Position numbers and translations under genes: made by a program. The notes under the pieces were generated by a model. It had not been told where the DNA came from and made no database searches. It saw nothing but the letters and a program-made list of their open reading frames with translations. A stretch of DNA of 64,000 nt from UBA2336 sp964419145 (GTDB taxonomy: Bacteria; Bacteroidota; Bacteroidia; Cytophagales; Cyclobacteriaceae): contig CAYQOM010000004.1 of NCBI GenBank assembly GCA_964419145.1, positions 62,001 to 126,000 of the forward strand, written 5' to 3'. Within the stretch, counting starts at the first letter, position 1. Every line of letters begins with the position of its first letter. Shown here piece after piece: positions 34,618 to 43,767 of this stretch.

Positions 34618-35742
34618 ATGGACTTACTATTTCTCTTAGGTGCGGTTCAATCCTTTTTCTTCGCTACCCTTCTTTTCAGCAGAACCCAAATTGTATTTCA
34701 CCATAGAATTCTCATCGCATTTTTTTTTCTGAACGGTCTTTTATTGCTAGACCACTTTCTCGAAGTAAAAGGGATTGTATTTGACCATCCTCACTTACTT
34801 GGGTTAACCTACACATTGCCATTAATTACAGGGCCAATCCTTTATTATTATGCGATAGCCTTAACAGAAGAAAAAAGAGCATCTGTTTTAATTTTTTTCT
34901 TAAAGCATTCAATTCCCTTTATTCTTCTTATCGGATATTTCCTGCTCGACTATTATTTCCTTTCGGGAGAAGAAAAACTGGCTTATTACTATCAGGAAAC
35001 CGAAGGCGAAACTTCTATAATGGTTTACATAACCGAAGTTTGTCTGAACATATCATTACCCGCCTATTCGGTACTTTCCCTAATTCGTCTGAAACATCAT
35101 CTTGCAAAGATTAAAGGTAAGTTTTCATACATAGACGATATAGGTTTACGTTGGCTTGCCGTTATTCTTTTTCTTTACACCATAATATCGGGTATCGTGT
35201 TGCTGACCAATATTTTTAGCGATGTTATTCCGATTTTCTCATTTACAGTTGGTGATAACCTGATGTATGGAAGTTTGGCATTCGCCATATTCTTTATTGG
35301 CTATTTTGGCATAAAGCAGAAGGCCATATATCCTGAAATTCAGGAAGAAACTGTATCATTAACAAGTGTGAAGTATCAAAGATCGGGTTTGATGATAACA
35401 GAAAATGATCCGAATCTTGCCAGGCTTTTGACAATGATGGAAGAGGAAAAACTGTATCGAAACAATAGTCTTTCGCTTAAGGAACTCGCTGTTAGGATGG
35501 ATTTTACAGAAAACAAGCTCTCTCAACTAATTAACGAGGGGCTAGGTAAGAATTTCTATGACTTTGTTAATGAATATAGAGTAAATGAAGTGATAGAAGT
35601 TATAAAGAGCAAGGAGCATGAGCATTTAACATTATTAGGTATAGCTTTCGAATCAGGATTTAGTTCCAAATCTTCTTTTAATAATATATTCAAGCGAAAA
35701 ACAGGCATGACTCCTTCTGAGTTTAAAAAAACAAACGCTTGA
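34618..35742 (+). CDS. membrane-bound AraC-family transcriptional regulator
   Basis: 374 residues from the ATG at 34618. About seven membrane segments fill residues 1-240 (MDLLFLLGAVQSFFFATLLF, etc.), followed by a cytosolic AraC HTH at about 285-374 (SLSLKELAVRMDFTENKLSQLIN; IAFESGFSSKSSFNNIFKRKTGMTPSEF). This architecture is common in Bacteroidota. Signal and targets unknown; the acyltransferase gene 77 bases downstream on the same strand is a plausible target. Confidence 0.88.
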   Translation: MDLLFLLGAVQSFFFATLLFSRTQIVFHHRILIAFFFLNGLLLLDHFLEVKGIVFDHPHLLGLTYTLPLITGPILYYYAIALTEEKRASVLIFFLKHSIPFILLIGYFLLDYYFLSGEEKLAYYYQETEGETSIMVYITEVCLNISLPAYSVLSLIRLKHHLAKIKGKFSYIDDIGLRWLAVILFLYTIISGIVLLTNIFSDVIPIFSFTVGDNLMYGSLAFAIFFIGYFGIKQKAIYPEIQEETVSLTSVKYQRSGLMITENDPNLARLLTMMEEEKLYRNNSLSLKELAVRMDFTENKLSQLINEGLGKNFYDFVNEYRVNEVIEVIKSKEHEHLTLLGIAFESGFSSKSSFNNIFKRKTGMTPSEFKKTNA

Positions 35743-35819
35743 TGTAGTCCAATCCTACCTTTTAGGACGATTAAATCGATCGCTTAAAAGACTTTTGTGG
35801 CATTACAAACAAGATTTTT

Positions 35820-36974
35820 ATGGATGCCGGAAGCAAAAGGTTGTACTACATTGATTGGCTGAGAGTAATGGCCTTTGGACTACTCTTCCTATTTCATGCT
35901 TTGAGATTCTTCGATTCTTATCCGTGGCATGTCAAGAATGCTGAATCAAGTATTTTAGTAAATTATTTCGTTGAATTCACACACAGTTGGCGAATGCAAA
36001 TCGTATTTCTGGTCTCTGGAGCAGGGACATACTTTGCATTGCGGTCAAGAAAGTCAGGATTTCTAAAAGATAGAACATTTCGATTAGTCATCCCTTTTAT
36101 ATTTAGTATCATCATTTTGATTCCCCCGCAAAAATACCTGGAGGCAATTTCTCAAATGGCTCATACTGGATCAATATGGTCTTTTCTTGAAATCTATCCA
36201 GCCACCCTATTCAATGAAAACATAGGTTTCAGTTTAGCTTGGGCAGGGCATATAGGTTATCATGTATGGTACTTGGCATACCTGTTCATTCAAACGATTC
36301 TGCTTCTTCCCTTACTTAATATCGTAAAAAACAGTTTTTGGATTAAATCGGCTTTCAATAAGTTGACATCAACATTATTGGGATTGTGGTCAATGATACT
36401 ACCATTTGTTGTGCTGGAATTCATTCTCAGACCATTATTCCCAGGGTATCTTGATTGGGCTGATTTTGCCATCTACTCACTGTTCTTTCTATACGGTTTC
36501 ATGTTTCAATTGAGTGACACTGTTATTGCAGCCATTGAAAAGTTTTCCTATCTGTTTCTGCTGACTGGCGTAATGTGTTGGGGAGCGTATTTATTGAATA
36601 AAGAGGCGTTAGACCAGATTTCTACACCTGAATACTCTTTTAGCTATTTGTTGACAATTGTTCTTAAAAATATTAATAGCTTTTCTTGGGTGATGGCTTT
36701 TCTTACACTATCAAAAAAATTCCTAAACTTCCGGCATCGGTTATTGAATGATTTGAACCAAGGAATTTTACCATTTTACATTCTGCACCAAACCGTTATT
36801 GTAATTTTTGGATATTTTGTGGTTCAATGGGATTTATCAATTCTGGAAAAATTCCTTATTATATTTACTGCATCTTTTATAGTTACCATTGGCCTGTATC
36901 AAATCATACGGAGAAACAATTTGTTAAGATTTGTCTATGGGATGAAGCGAAAAAACGCAAACGATAGTGCATAG
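35820..36974 (+). CDS. membrane acyltransferase, acyltransferase-3 family
   Basis: 384 residues with about ten membrane segments. The N-terminus has the family signature YYIDWLRVMAFGLLFLFHA with the conserved Asp and His, followed by WRMQIVFLVSGAGTYFALR and RTFRLVIPF. Such proteins move acyl groups onto sugars or glucans at the membrane. Substrate cannot be predicted. Follows the AraC-type regulator. Confidence 0.85.
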   Translation: MDAGSKRLYYIDWLRVMAFGLLFLFHALRFFDSYPWHVKNAESSILVNYFVEFTHSWRMQIVFLVSGAGTYFALRSRKSGFLKDRTFRLVIPFIFSIIILIPPQKYLEAISQMAHTGSIWSFLEIYPATLFNENIGFSLAWAGHIGYHVWYLAYLFIQTILLLPLLNIVKNSFWIKSAFNKLTSTLLGLWSMILPFVVLEFILRPLFPGYLDWADFAIYSLFFLYGFMFQLSDTVIAAIEKFSYLFLLTGVMCWGAYLLNKEALDQISTPEYSFSYLLTIVLKNINSFSWVMAFLTLSKKFLNFRHRLLNDLNQGILPFYILHQTVIVIFGYFVVQWDLSILEKFLIIFTASFIVTIGLYQIIRRNNLLRFVYGMKRKNANDSA

Positions 36975-36981
36975 AGATATA

Positions 36982-37146
36982 ATGAAAGCAAAAATATTTT
37001 ATAGTTCACTGGCGTGTGTGATAATATTGGTTGTTCTTTTAGCATTATGCAGCCCAGAAACCTATATGAGTCGTTGGATGAAATGGAGAGCATCGGATAT
37101 AATGGATTACGAAAAATTTCCTGCCAGTGCATTAGAACTACAATGA
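36982..37146 (+). pseudogene. N-terminal fragment of a serine hydrolase (beta-lactamase-like)
   Basis: A 54-codon open frame, 7 bases after the acyltransferase: a membrane/signal segment (ACVIILVVLLALCS) then YMSRWMKWRASDIMDYEKFP, a pattern I know from the start of Bacteroidota class C beta-lactamase-like hydrolases. The frame stops at 37144 and the catalytic domain is missing, so it is a truncated relic. Confidence 0.5.
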
Positions 37147-37227
37147 AGTACACTCAAAAAGCCATTGAAAAAAATTCTTTTAAGGATGAAGCGATTTTGA
37201 ACCAATACAATATTACGTCTAGCGGAT

Positions 37228-37647
37228 ATGAAGCGGGGTAAAACGATTAATTATAGTAAGATAATCAAAGGACGTTCGCCATTAGAATTTTTTCATGCTG
37301 TTGAAGAGGGGCTGCAAGCAAAAGTGTATGCTTCTCTCCAAAAAGAGACTGGACTCTCTCATGCCGAAATAGCAATGATACTTGGGGTCAGCATCAGACA
37401 CCTTAAAAATAAGAAACAAACAGATCAATTGAATACCAGAGCCTCAGAGAGACTGATTAAGCTGTACGAGCTATGGAATTTTGGCCTTGATGCCTTTGAT
37501 GGTAATAAGGAAAATTTCAAGGAGTGGTTAAGGGTTCCCCTAGTAGTGTTTCAAGGTAGAACTCCATTGTATTTGATGAAAAATTTGATTGGGATTGAGA
37601 TGGTCAAGGAGGTGTTAGGCCGTATTGAATATGGTGTATATTCTTGA
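37228..37647 (+). CDS. ParS/MbcA/Xre-type antitoxin (DUF2384), orphan
   Basis: 139 residues. N-terminal Xre-like HTH (about 45-70: GLSHAEIAMILGVSIRHLKNKK) and a C-terminal DUF2384 toxin-binding domain (ASERLIKLYELWNFGLDAFDG, then FKEWLRVPLVVFQGRTPLYL). In complete systems a RES-domain NAD-degrading toxin follows; downstream here only a short frame of about 54 codons and decayed DNA exist, so the toxin is missing. Confidence 0.82.
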   Translation: MKRGKTINYSKIIKGRSPLEFFHAVEEGLQAKVYASLQKETGLSHAEIAMILGVSIRHLKNKKQTDQLNTRASERLIKLYELWNFGLDAFDGNKENFKEWLRVPLVVFQGRTPLYLMKNLIGIEMVKEVLGRIEYGVYS

Positions 37648-37786
37648 TTATGATTTACCATCATCCACTTACTTGGTTGCATTCACCGAGTTTCTTCCTC
37701 CTAAGATGATTGGCAAAAGCAGATCGCCCAAAATTTTTCATAATACTACATATTTGAACTTTACCATAATTAATAATGAAAGAAAA

Positions 37787-37907
37787 AATCCATAGACTCA
37801 TTTTTGAGGAATTTTTATCTCCAAGAAAATCGTCTGTATTAGCGATACACACTCAAAACCAAAGGAAGCTATCCTACCGAAGGGCGATTTATTGATTCAT
37901 GCGGGAG
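37787..37907 (+). pseudogene. relic of a metallophosphoesterase 5' end (copy C)
   Basis: About 120 bases matching 32546-32668, including the upstream AATCCATAGACT and then AAAATCGTCTGTATTAGCGA and CTATCCTACCGAAGGG. The start ATG is changed to AAG and the match ends at GCGGGAGA. It preserves promoter-side plus about 28 codons only. Confidence 0.7.
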
Positions 37908-37992
37908 AAGAAAACTGTGATTTACAATTCTTAATTTCCCTTTAATGAGGTTAAAAAGCAATTACAGGCACTCTCAAATGACATCAACTAGG

Positions 37993-38018
37993 GGTGGTCA
38001 ATTACATCGGATTTTGCA
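37993..38018. repeat. inverted copy of the IS-like repeat unit
   Basis: This 26-base stretch (starting GGTGGTCAATTACA and ending CGGATTTTGCA) matches the reverse complement of 33631-33656 at 25 of 26 positions. The two copies face each other over about 4.4 kb. No transposase lies between. Confidence 0.55.
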
Positions 38019-38171
38019 AACAACAACCAAACCAACTTAAACGTCAAAAAATGGACACAAGAGAATTTCATACTTTAGGAGATTTTCTGTTGTTTGCTCT
38101 AATGAATCCCCATTTTTATAATTGTATCATTTAGTGAATGGTGTAAGCATTTAGGTCCACCCTCAATCAAG

Positions 38172-39650
38172 TCAGGAATTCAGGGGTAAGGATAAAGTGA
38201 ATGTAGTCTCAATGATAGGGTCACTTCTAAAATCGATCGTACCCTTTAACATCTTAGCATACATTAAAGCAATACTTAATCCCAATCCAGTACCCTGGAT
38301 ATTGGAAGCGTTTTTACCCCGAAAAAAACGGTCAAAAATAAAGGCTTGGTCTTCTTGCGGAATACCCATTCCCTGATCCCGAACAGAAAATAACAAACGT
38401 CCCCTTTCAGCTTTACAATCCAGTACAACTGTTCCCTCTGCACCAGAGTACTTAAATGCATTTGAAAGCAGATTACTAAGCATAATCTTTAAAAAACTCC
38501 GATCGCAATAAAATTGAGTCACCTGACTTTTTGGAATAACTAATTTTTGACTTACCAGCTTCATCGCCTCAACACGTTCTGTTAACTCACTAAGAAAGTC
38601 GGGTAAATAAATTTTTTCATAATAAGGATTAACATTCCCTTGTTCCAATCTTTCGAAATGAAGAAAATCATCCAAAATTTCGGTGAGCAGCTTTACCGCA
38701 TTTTTAATACGACTTTTATGAGCTTCGATTGCTTGATCATTTCGACTCCCTGAATAATTTGCCAATAAACTGGCAGAGGTCATAATCGTAGATAAAGGTG
38801 TTCGAAATTCATGAGAAGCCATGGTGATAAACCTGGACTTCATCTCATGAAGTTCCCGCTCCTTTTTAAGCGTGTTGATTAATTCAACTTCGGTTTCTTT
38901 AAGTACAGTGACATCATGCGCTACAAATAATATCCACGACTTATTTTTATTTACTTTAAAATTGCATGCATTAACTTCAAAGGTCCGCTTGCCTATACTT
39001 ACCTCTAATGATTTTCGCGAACCATCACAAAGTTCCCGCAAATGGTAATTAACATTAGCTATTGGAACCAAATCCTGAAAAGATTTTCCAACCAATTCAG
39101 TAGCGGTTAATCCGATACGCAAAAGCCCTCTGCCCCCGACCAGTTGGAAAATAAAATTTTCATTTAACAAACCAATCCAACCACCCGGAAAGTTCTGTGC
39201 AATCGCTTCATGCATTTCCTGACTACTTCGCAATCTTTCCTCTTCAAGTCTTTGTTGCTCCAATTCTTCCCGCTGACGCTCTTTCTCTCCTTGTAACTTC
39301 TGGTAATTGACTATAAAATAAGCGGAAAACCAAATGGCAACCATGGCAGAAACCCTGTTCATTAAAAACGTAGACTGGCCGGCTTGATCGGGAATAATTA
39401 CGGCATACACATATCCAATAACCAGCAGCAAGGTTGCCCATGAGGCTATAAAAAGAATAGCGCTTTTACGCGTCAAAAACCACATGACTACTGCAGCTAC
39501 AGCTACGTAAACCACATTACCTAAAATATGGGTATAATACTCGAATACCCATAAGCCCAATAGCATAAAGACACCCGTAGCAATCACCCACTTGTTGTGT
39601 ATAGAAGAACGCATAAGGCTAAAATAACTGGAGTGAACTTTCCTGAACAT
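38172..39650 (-). CDS. membrane sensor histidine kinase with PAS domain
   Basis: 492 residues. Several membrane segments in residues 18-115, a coiled coil (about 118-145), a PAS domain (about 147-250), a HisKA domain with the phospho-acceptor His in MASHEFRTPLSTI near 278, and an HATPase with NLLSNAFKYSG near 390, DQGMGIP near 427 and GTGLGLSIA near 456. No response regulator is adjacent, so it is an orphan kinase. Confidence 0.92.
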   Translation of the reverse strand: MFRKVHSSYFSLMRSSIHNKWVIATGVFMLLGLWVFEYYTHILGNVVYVAVAAVVMWFLTRKSAILFIASWATLLLVIGYVYAVIIPDQAGQSTFLMNRVSAMVAIWFSAYFIVNYQKLQGEKERQREELEQQRLEEERLRSSQEMHEAIAQNFPGGWIGLLNENFIFQLVGGRGLLRIGLTATELVGKSFQDLVPIANVNYHLRELCDGSRKSLEVSIGKRTFEVNACNFKVNKNKSWILFVAHDVTVLKETEVELINTLKKERELHEMKSRFITMASHEFRTPLSTIMTSASLLANYSGSRNDQAIEAHKSRIKNAVKLLTEILDDFLHFERLEQGNVNPYYEKIYLPDFLSELTERVEAMKLVSQKLVIPKSQVTQFYCDRSFLKIMLSNLLSNAFKYSGAEGTVVLDCKAERGRLLFSVRDQGMGIPQEDQAFIFDRFFRGKNASNIQGTGLGLSIALMYAKMLKGTIDFRSDPIIETTFTLSLPLNS

Positions 39651-39738
39651 GACAATTATCAGGAAACTACCTGAATGCTACTTAAACGAAAAAGTATCTC
39701 ACTTAATTCGCCCGGTAAGCCGTGTCGCTATGTAAAAA

Positions 39739-39969
39739 TCAATTTCCAGCGACTACAACCTTGATTGCCCGTGCAGGACATGACCGCGCTACCCTTTCGG
39801 ACAATGCTATTAAGTCAACGCAGCGGAGGGTGCACACATCTTTTTTAAAAACCGATCCGATTAAATTCGCTTTTCCATCCTTTTTAGACATGCGCCACAG
39901 TGTAGGTTGTAGCTCATAACAAATGCCGCAACCAATGCATTTCTTTCGATATTGCACAAGCGTAATCAT
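39739..39969 (-). CDS. small ferredoxin
   Basis: 76 residues. Ligands for one [4Fe-4S] cluster are visible: CIGCGIC at residues 12-18 and a distal CP in SCPARAIKVV near 64; two further cysteines lie in CTLRC. Its ATG overlaps the stop of the U32 gene by 4 bases, so the two proteins are made together, and this may be the electron donor to that enzyme (inference). Confidence 0.82.
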   Translation of the reverse strand: MITLVQYRKKCIGCGICYELQPTLWRMSKKDGKANLIGSVFKKDVCTLRCVDLIALSERVARSCPARAIKVVVAGN

Positions 39970-41201
39970 GCCAATAAAACTTTATACAAGACATCTCCTT
40001 CTGATACAGGTATCTCCAACGGAAAAGTAATATGGTCTCCCCCTGTTGCTTCGTATGCAATACATCCATTTACCTGTAGTCCCTGTAACGTTAATCGGGT
40101 TATACCTGTTTTCTGACTGATGATCATAATCTCATCACCTTCCTTTAATCTGCCACTTTCCATTGCGAATTCACCAACCTTAAGCCTAGGATAATACCGT
40201 TGCCCCTTTCCTACCAGCACTTTCTTCTCCGTGGCTATGGAGCCAGGTTGATTGGACCACTTACCCAGTTTTCTACCCATGTAGTAACCTTCCCAAAAGC
40301 CCCGGTTGTAAACCTTTGATAACTCACTCTCCCAATGCTTTACCAGCTTTCTATTGAAGGTTCCCTGCTCAATGGCTTGTACCGCCTCCTTATAACATTT
40401 AGTAGTTGTATATACATAATCAGCCGAACGGGCACGCCCTTCAATCTTGAGTACTGCAACACCCGTTTGAACAACCTGATCCAGCATATCAATGGTGCAC
40501 AAATCCTTCGCACTCATGATGTACTCATTATCTACCTCAAATTGGTGACCATCTTCTTTATCGGTAAGTATATACGCCTTCCGGCAATTCTGATAGCACG
40601 CACCCCTATTGGCTGAGGCGAATTGGGTGTGAAGGCTTAGGTAACACTTTCCAGATATCGCCATGCACAATGCCCCATGTACAAATACCTCAAGCTTAAC
40701 CAGTTGACCCGATGGACCTGTTAACTGGCGTTTTCTGATTTCCTGTGCTATTTCTGCTACCTGCTTTAGACTCAGTTCCCGGGCAAGGACCATCACATCG
40801 GCATAGGGGGCGTAAAATGATACAGCCTCTATATTGCTTATGTTCGCTTGTGTAGAAATATGCAAAGGCATACCAACGGAGCGACCATACTGCATGGCAG
40901 CATGATCGGTAACGATTACTCCATCTACGCCAGAAAATTTCGCATGGTTCATCAAGGCGCGCATTAAGTTAAGATCATGGTTATACAAAATTGTATTCAA
41001 CGCCAGGTAACACTTCGCATTTGCCTTTTTACAACGGCTAACAATTTCATCAAGATCATTAACCTCAAAGTATTTTGCGGAACGAGCGCGCATATTTAAT
41101 TGATTCAAACCAAAATAGATAGCATCGGCACCAGCCTGAATGGCGGCTGCCAATGATTCATAAGATCCAACAGGAGCCAGAACGGTTACCTTTTCATTCA
41201 T
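39966..41201 (-). CDS. U32-family protein, RlhA/TrhP-type hydroxylase
   Basis: 411 residues of the U32 'collagenase-like' family, whose studied members are prephenate-dependent tRNA or rRNA hydroxylases rather than true peptidases. N-terminal TIM-barrel start LAPVGSYESLAAAIQAGADAIYFGL; the family signature with cysteines is VHGALCMAISGKCYLSLHTQF ... NRGACYQNCR near 178-208, the probable Fe-S ligands. Exact RNA target not resolvable. Overlaps ctaA and the ferredoxin gene by 4 bases each. Confidence 0.85.
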   Translation of the reverse strand: MNEKVTVLAPVGSYESLAAAIQAGADAIYFGLNQLNMRARSAKYFEVNDLDEIVSRCKKANAKCYLALNTILYNHDLNLMRALMNHAKFSGVDGVIVTDHAAMQYGRSVGMPLHISTQANISNIEAVSFYAPYADVMVLARELSLKQVAEIAQEIRKRQLTGPSGQLVKLEVFVHGALCMAISGKCYLSLHTQFASANRGACYQNCRKAYILTDKEDGHQFEVDNEYIMSAKDLCTIDMLDQVVQTGVAVLKIEGRARSADYVYTTTKCYKEAVQAIEQGTFNRKLVKHWESELSKVYNRGFWEGYYMGRKLGKWSNQPGSIATEKKVLVGKGQRYYPRLKVGEFAMESGRLKEGDEIMIISQKTGITRLTLQGLQVNGCIAYEATGGDHITFPLEIPVSEGDVLYKVLLA

Positions 41202-42193
41202 GTGTAAAACTGCTTATGTAAAAAAATTATAATTGATGCGAACAACAGTATCGCGATGAACTGGTGTACCACCCCCAACCAAACCGGAACGTGAACCCAA
41301 AGCGTGAGAATGCCCAGTATAATTTGTAATGCGGTCAATAAAAGAATGCGCGAAAGGATTCTACAGCTCCATGTGCCTCGTCCTGCTTGAAACCAGGAAA
41401 GCAGTATACTGCCAAACAGGGCAAAGCCGAGCCACCGATGAATGAACTGCAATACCACGCCATTGTAGAGAAGTGGCGCAGCATTTACAACGGTAGCCGA
41501 AGGAAAAAACGTATCGCCCATCAGCGGAAAGTTCGTATACGAATATCCAGCCTTTAATCCCGCCACTAAAGCGCCTAGCAACATCTGACCAATCAACAAA
41601 ATCAGAGATATTGCCGCGCTGACGAAAATAAAGTCAACAACAGGCTTTATTCGCTCTTTGGTTAAGGAAAGGGACGTCCACAGTAATGCAGCGATCAACA
41701 ACAAGGCAAGTGCCTGATGCGCTGCCAGGCGAAAGTGACTGACGTGTGGCACAGATGAGAGCCCGCTTTTTACCATATACCAGCCCATCACCCCCTGCAA
41801 CATGCCAAGGACAAAAATCACAACTAAAGAGACCAGCAACTTACGGCCAATCCATTTACGAACGATAAAAATTATTAAGGGCACAATAAAGATGATGCCC
41901 ATAACCCGGCCCAGTAACCGATGAAGATACTCCCAGAAATAAATGCGCTTGAATTCCTGAACAGTCATGTTGTAATTTAATTTCTGGTATTCAGGAAACA
42001 TTTTATACTTCTCAAACTCAACCATCCAGTCTCCCTCGTCAAGTGGGGGCACCACACCGGTGACGGGTTTCCATTCCACCATGGATAAACCCGAACCGGT
42101 TAACCGGGTTATCCCCCCAATAATCACCATCAGGGCAATCAGTACAAGACCTGTCCAAAGCCAATATTGAATATACCGATGAGCCGGATTCAT
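41198..42193 (-). CDS. ctaA: heme A synthase (CtaA/COX15)
   Basis: Membrane enzyme converting heme O to heme A for aa3-type oxidases. About eight membrane segments in 331 residues. The paired histidines expected for the heme sites are in WEYLHRLLGR, SHFRLAAHQALAL, LQFIHRWLGF and WLGVVHQFIA. N-terminal loop GGITRLTGSGLSMVEWKPVTG is diagnostic. Overlaps both neighbours by 4 bases. Confidence 0.93.
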   Translation of the reverse strand: MNPAHRYIQYWLWTGLVLIALMVIIGGITRLTGSGLSMVEWKPVTGVVPPLDEGDWMVEFEKYKMFPEYQKLNYNMTVQEFKRIYFWEYLHRLLGRVMGIIFIVPLIIFIVRKWIGRKLLVSLVVIFVLGMLQGVMGWYMVKSGLSSVPHVSHFRLAAHQALALLLIAALLWTSLSLTKERIKPVVDFIFVSAAISLILLIGQMLLGALVAGLKAGYSYTNFPLMGDTFFPSATVVNAAPLLYNGVVLQFIHRWLGFALFGSILLSWFQAGRGTWSCRILSRILLLTALQIILGILTLWVHVPVWLGVVHQFIAILLFASIIIFLHKQFYT

Positions 42194-43767
42194 AAAATAA
42201 TGGTATGCATTTTCGTATGGGTAACAAGATCAGTATTGAAATGGGTACCTCGATTTTCGGTGCGTTGTAAGGCTTGTTTCAATATTAGCCGGGCAACAAT
42301 CAGCAGGTTTCGAACTTCATAATACACCCAATTGGGTTGGACCTTCTGTTCAGCTTCTTCCAGTTCACTTTCCAACTTCACGATTGTCTCTAATCCACTC
42401 TGAATACCCTGGTTCGTTCGCACAATTCCAGCGGACTGATGAACGCATTGTTGTATACGCATGTGAATCGAGTTGAGTCTGTCGGTATCCGTAACATCAG
42501 TCGATCGTACCGGTTGATGAGTATGAAAGGAACAAGTTGAAAAAGAAGCGTGTGAGGCCACATGAATGGCACATCGATACGCAAAGACCAAGGCTTCTAA
42601 TATCGAGTTCGAGGCCAGCCGGTTAGCGCCATGCAAACCGGTTCGGGCACACTCGCCTATGGCATACAGATTTGGGATGGTGGTTTGCCCATCCTTATTG
42701 GTAACGATCCCACCGCATATATAATGGGCAGCAGGCGTTACCGGTACCAGATCCCTTCCCAGATCAAAACCATAACGTAAGCAGGTCTTATAAATGGCAG
42801 GAAAATTTTCCGTCAGCTTTTGCGCTGAAATGTGGCGACAATCCAGATAAATGTTTTGCGTCTTCATTTCGGTATAGATAGCCCGCGCCACTACATCGCG
42901 TGGAGCAAGCTCACCGCGCTTATCATATGCGAACATGAACCGGTTTCCAGCGGCTGTAACAAGGTATGCACCTGCTCCCCGCACCGCCTCCGAAATCAAA
43001 AAAGGTGTACCCGGTGTTGATATCTTTAATGCTGTAGGATGAAACTGAATAAACTCCATATCAGCAATGGTGGCACCTATCCGGTACGCCATGGCAATTC
43101 CATCCCCGGTAGCAATTGCAGGATTGGTAGTAACCGGATATACCTGGCCCGCGCCACCCGTAGCCAGGATTATAACAGATGCCTGTATCGACTGGAGTTC
43201 AAGGCCTTCCTTTGACAATACCGCAACGCAACAAACCTGATTTTGATCTTTCCCGGAAGTAAGCATATCCACGGCTAATGTTTCCCAGCGTGTTTGCACC
43301 TGTGGATAGGCTTGTAATTTTCGTAACAAGGCATTTACCAACACAAAACCCGTTTGATCTTTTGCATGAACAATTCGCGAAGCGGTGTGCCCACCTTCCA
43401 AACCAAGTTCTATGTTACCCCTGTCATCATAATCAAAGGAAGTACCCCATGTGATTACTTCCTTCAAGCGCAGGGGTGCATCCCGAACAACCAGGTCAAC
43501 TACCTGTGGATCACACAGGCCGTCACCCGTGTTAAGGGTATCGGTAATATGTTTTTCAAACGAGTCGGTAATATGGTTCATCACCGCGGCCACACCTCCC
43601 TGTGCATAGCGTGAATTGGATTCACCCGGTTTATCTTTAGAGATTAAAATGATGCTTTTTTGAGGAAGTAATTCCGCCAGGTGAATGGCTACGGCCAGGC
43701 CACCAATACCGCCACCGATAATTACAATATCACTGCTGTTGTGCTCGTCTGGTTTTGGCCTTGTCAT
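42190..43767 (-). CDS. nadB: L-aspartate oxidase NadB
   Basis: Flavoprotein turning L-aspartate into iminoaspartate for quinolinate/NAD synthesis. FAD loop IVIIGGGIGGLAVAIHLAE, substrate-side segments SNSRYAQGGVAAVM, GLEGGHTASRIVHAKDQTG, FHPTAL and GLHGANRLASNSILEALVF are all seen. I prefer the ATG at 43767 (525 residues); a start at 43788 is possible. It overlaps the end of the thioesterase gene. Its partner nadA lies 15 kb away in another operon. Confidence 0.95.
   Translation of the reverse strand: MTRPKPDEHNSSDIVIIGGGIGGLAVAIHLAELLPQKSIILISKDKPGESNSRYAQGGVAAVMNHITDSFEKHITDTLNTGDGLCDPQVVDLVVRDAPLRLKEVITWGTSFDYDDRGNIELGLEGGHTASRIVHAKDQTGFVLVNALLRKLQAYPQVQTRWETLAVDMLTSGKDQNQVCCVAVLSKEGLELQSIQASVIILATGGAGQVYPVTTNPAIATGDGIAMAYRIGATIADMEFIQFHPTALKISTPGTPFLISEAVRGAGAYLVTAAGNRFMFAYDKRGELAPRDVVARAIYTEMKTQNIYLDCRHISAQKLTENFPAIYKTCLRYGFDLGRDLVPVTPAAHYICGGIVTNKDGQTTIPNLYAIGECARTGLHGANRLASNSILEALVFAYRCAIHVASHASFSTCSFHTHQPVRSTDVTDTDRLNSIHMRIQQCVHQSAGIVRTNQGIQSGLETIVKLESELEEAEQKVQPNWVYYEVRNLLIVARLILKQALQRTENRGTHFNTDLVTHTKMHTIIL

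Larger units (their letters stand above)
37648..38171. other. non-coding, decayed region
   Basis: About 520 bases with no intact gene. It contains the metallophosphoesterase relic (37787-37907) and an inverted copy of an IS-like repeat (37993-38018). The rest shows only very short open frames. Confidence 0.5.

Noticed and set aside
37661..37852. A 63-residue minus-strand frame opposite the antitoxin's downstream region
   Set aside because: No recognised motif, overlaps the metallophosphoesterase relic, and lies in decayed DNA.
38051..38134. A 27-codon frame starting MDTREFHTLGDF
   Set aside because: Too short, no neighbour or signal to support it.
39739..39919. Plus-strand frame opposite the ferredoxin gene
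   Set aside because: A shadow of the ferredoxin; the minus-strand frame has the Fe-S motif and overlaps its operon partner.
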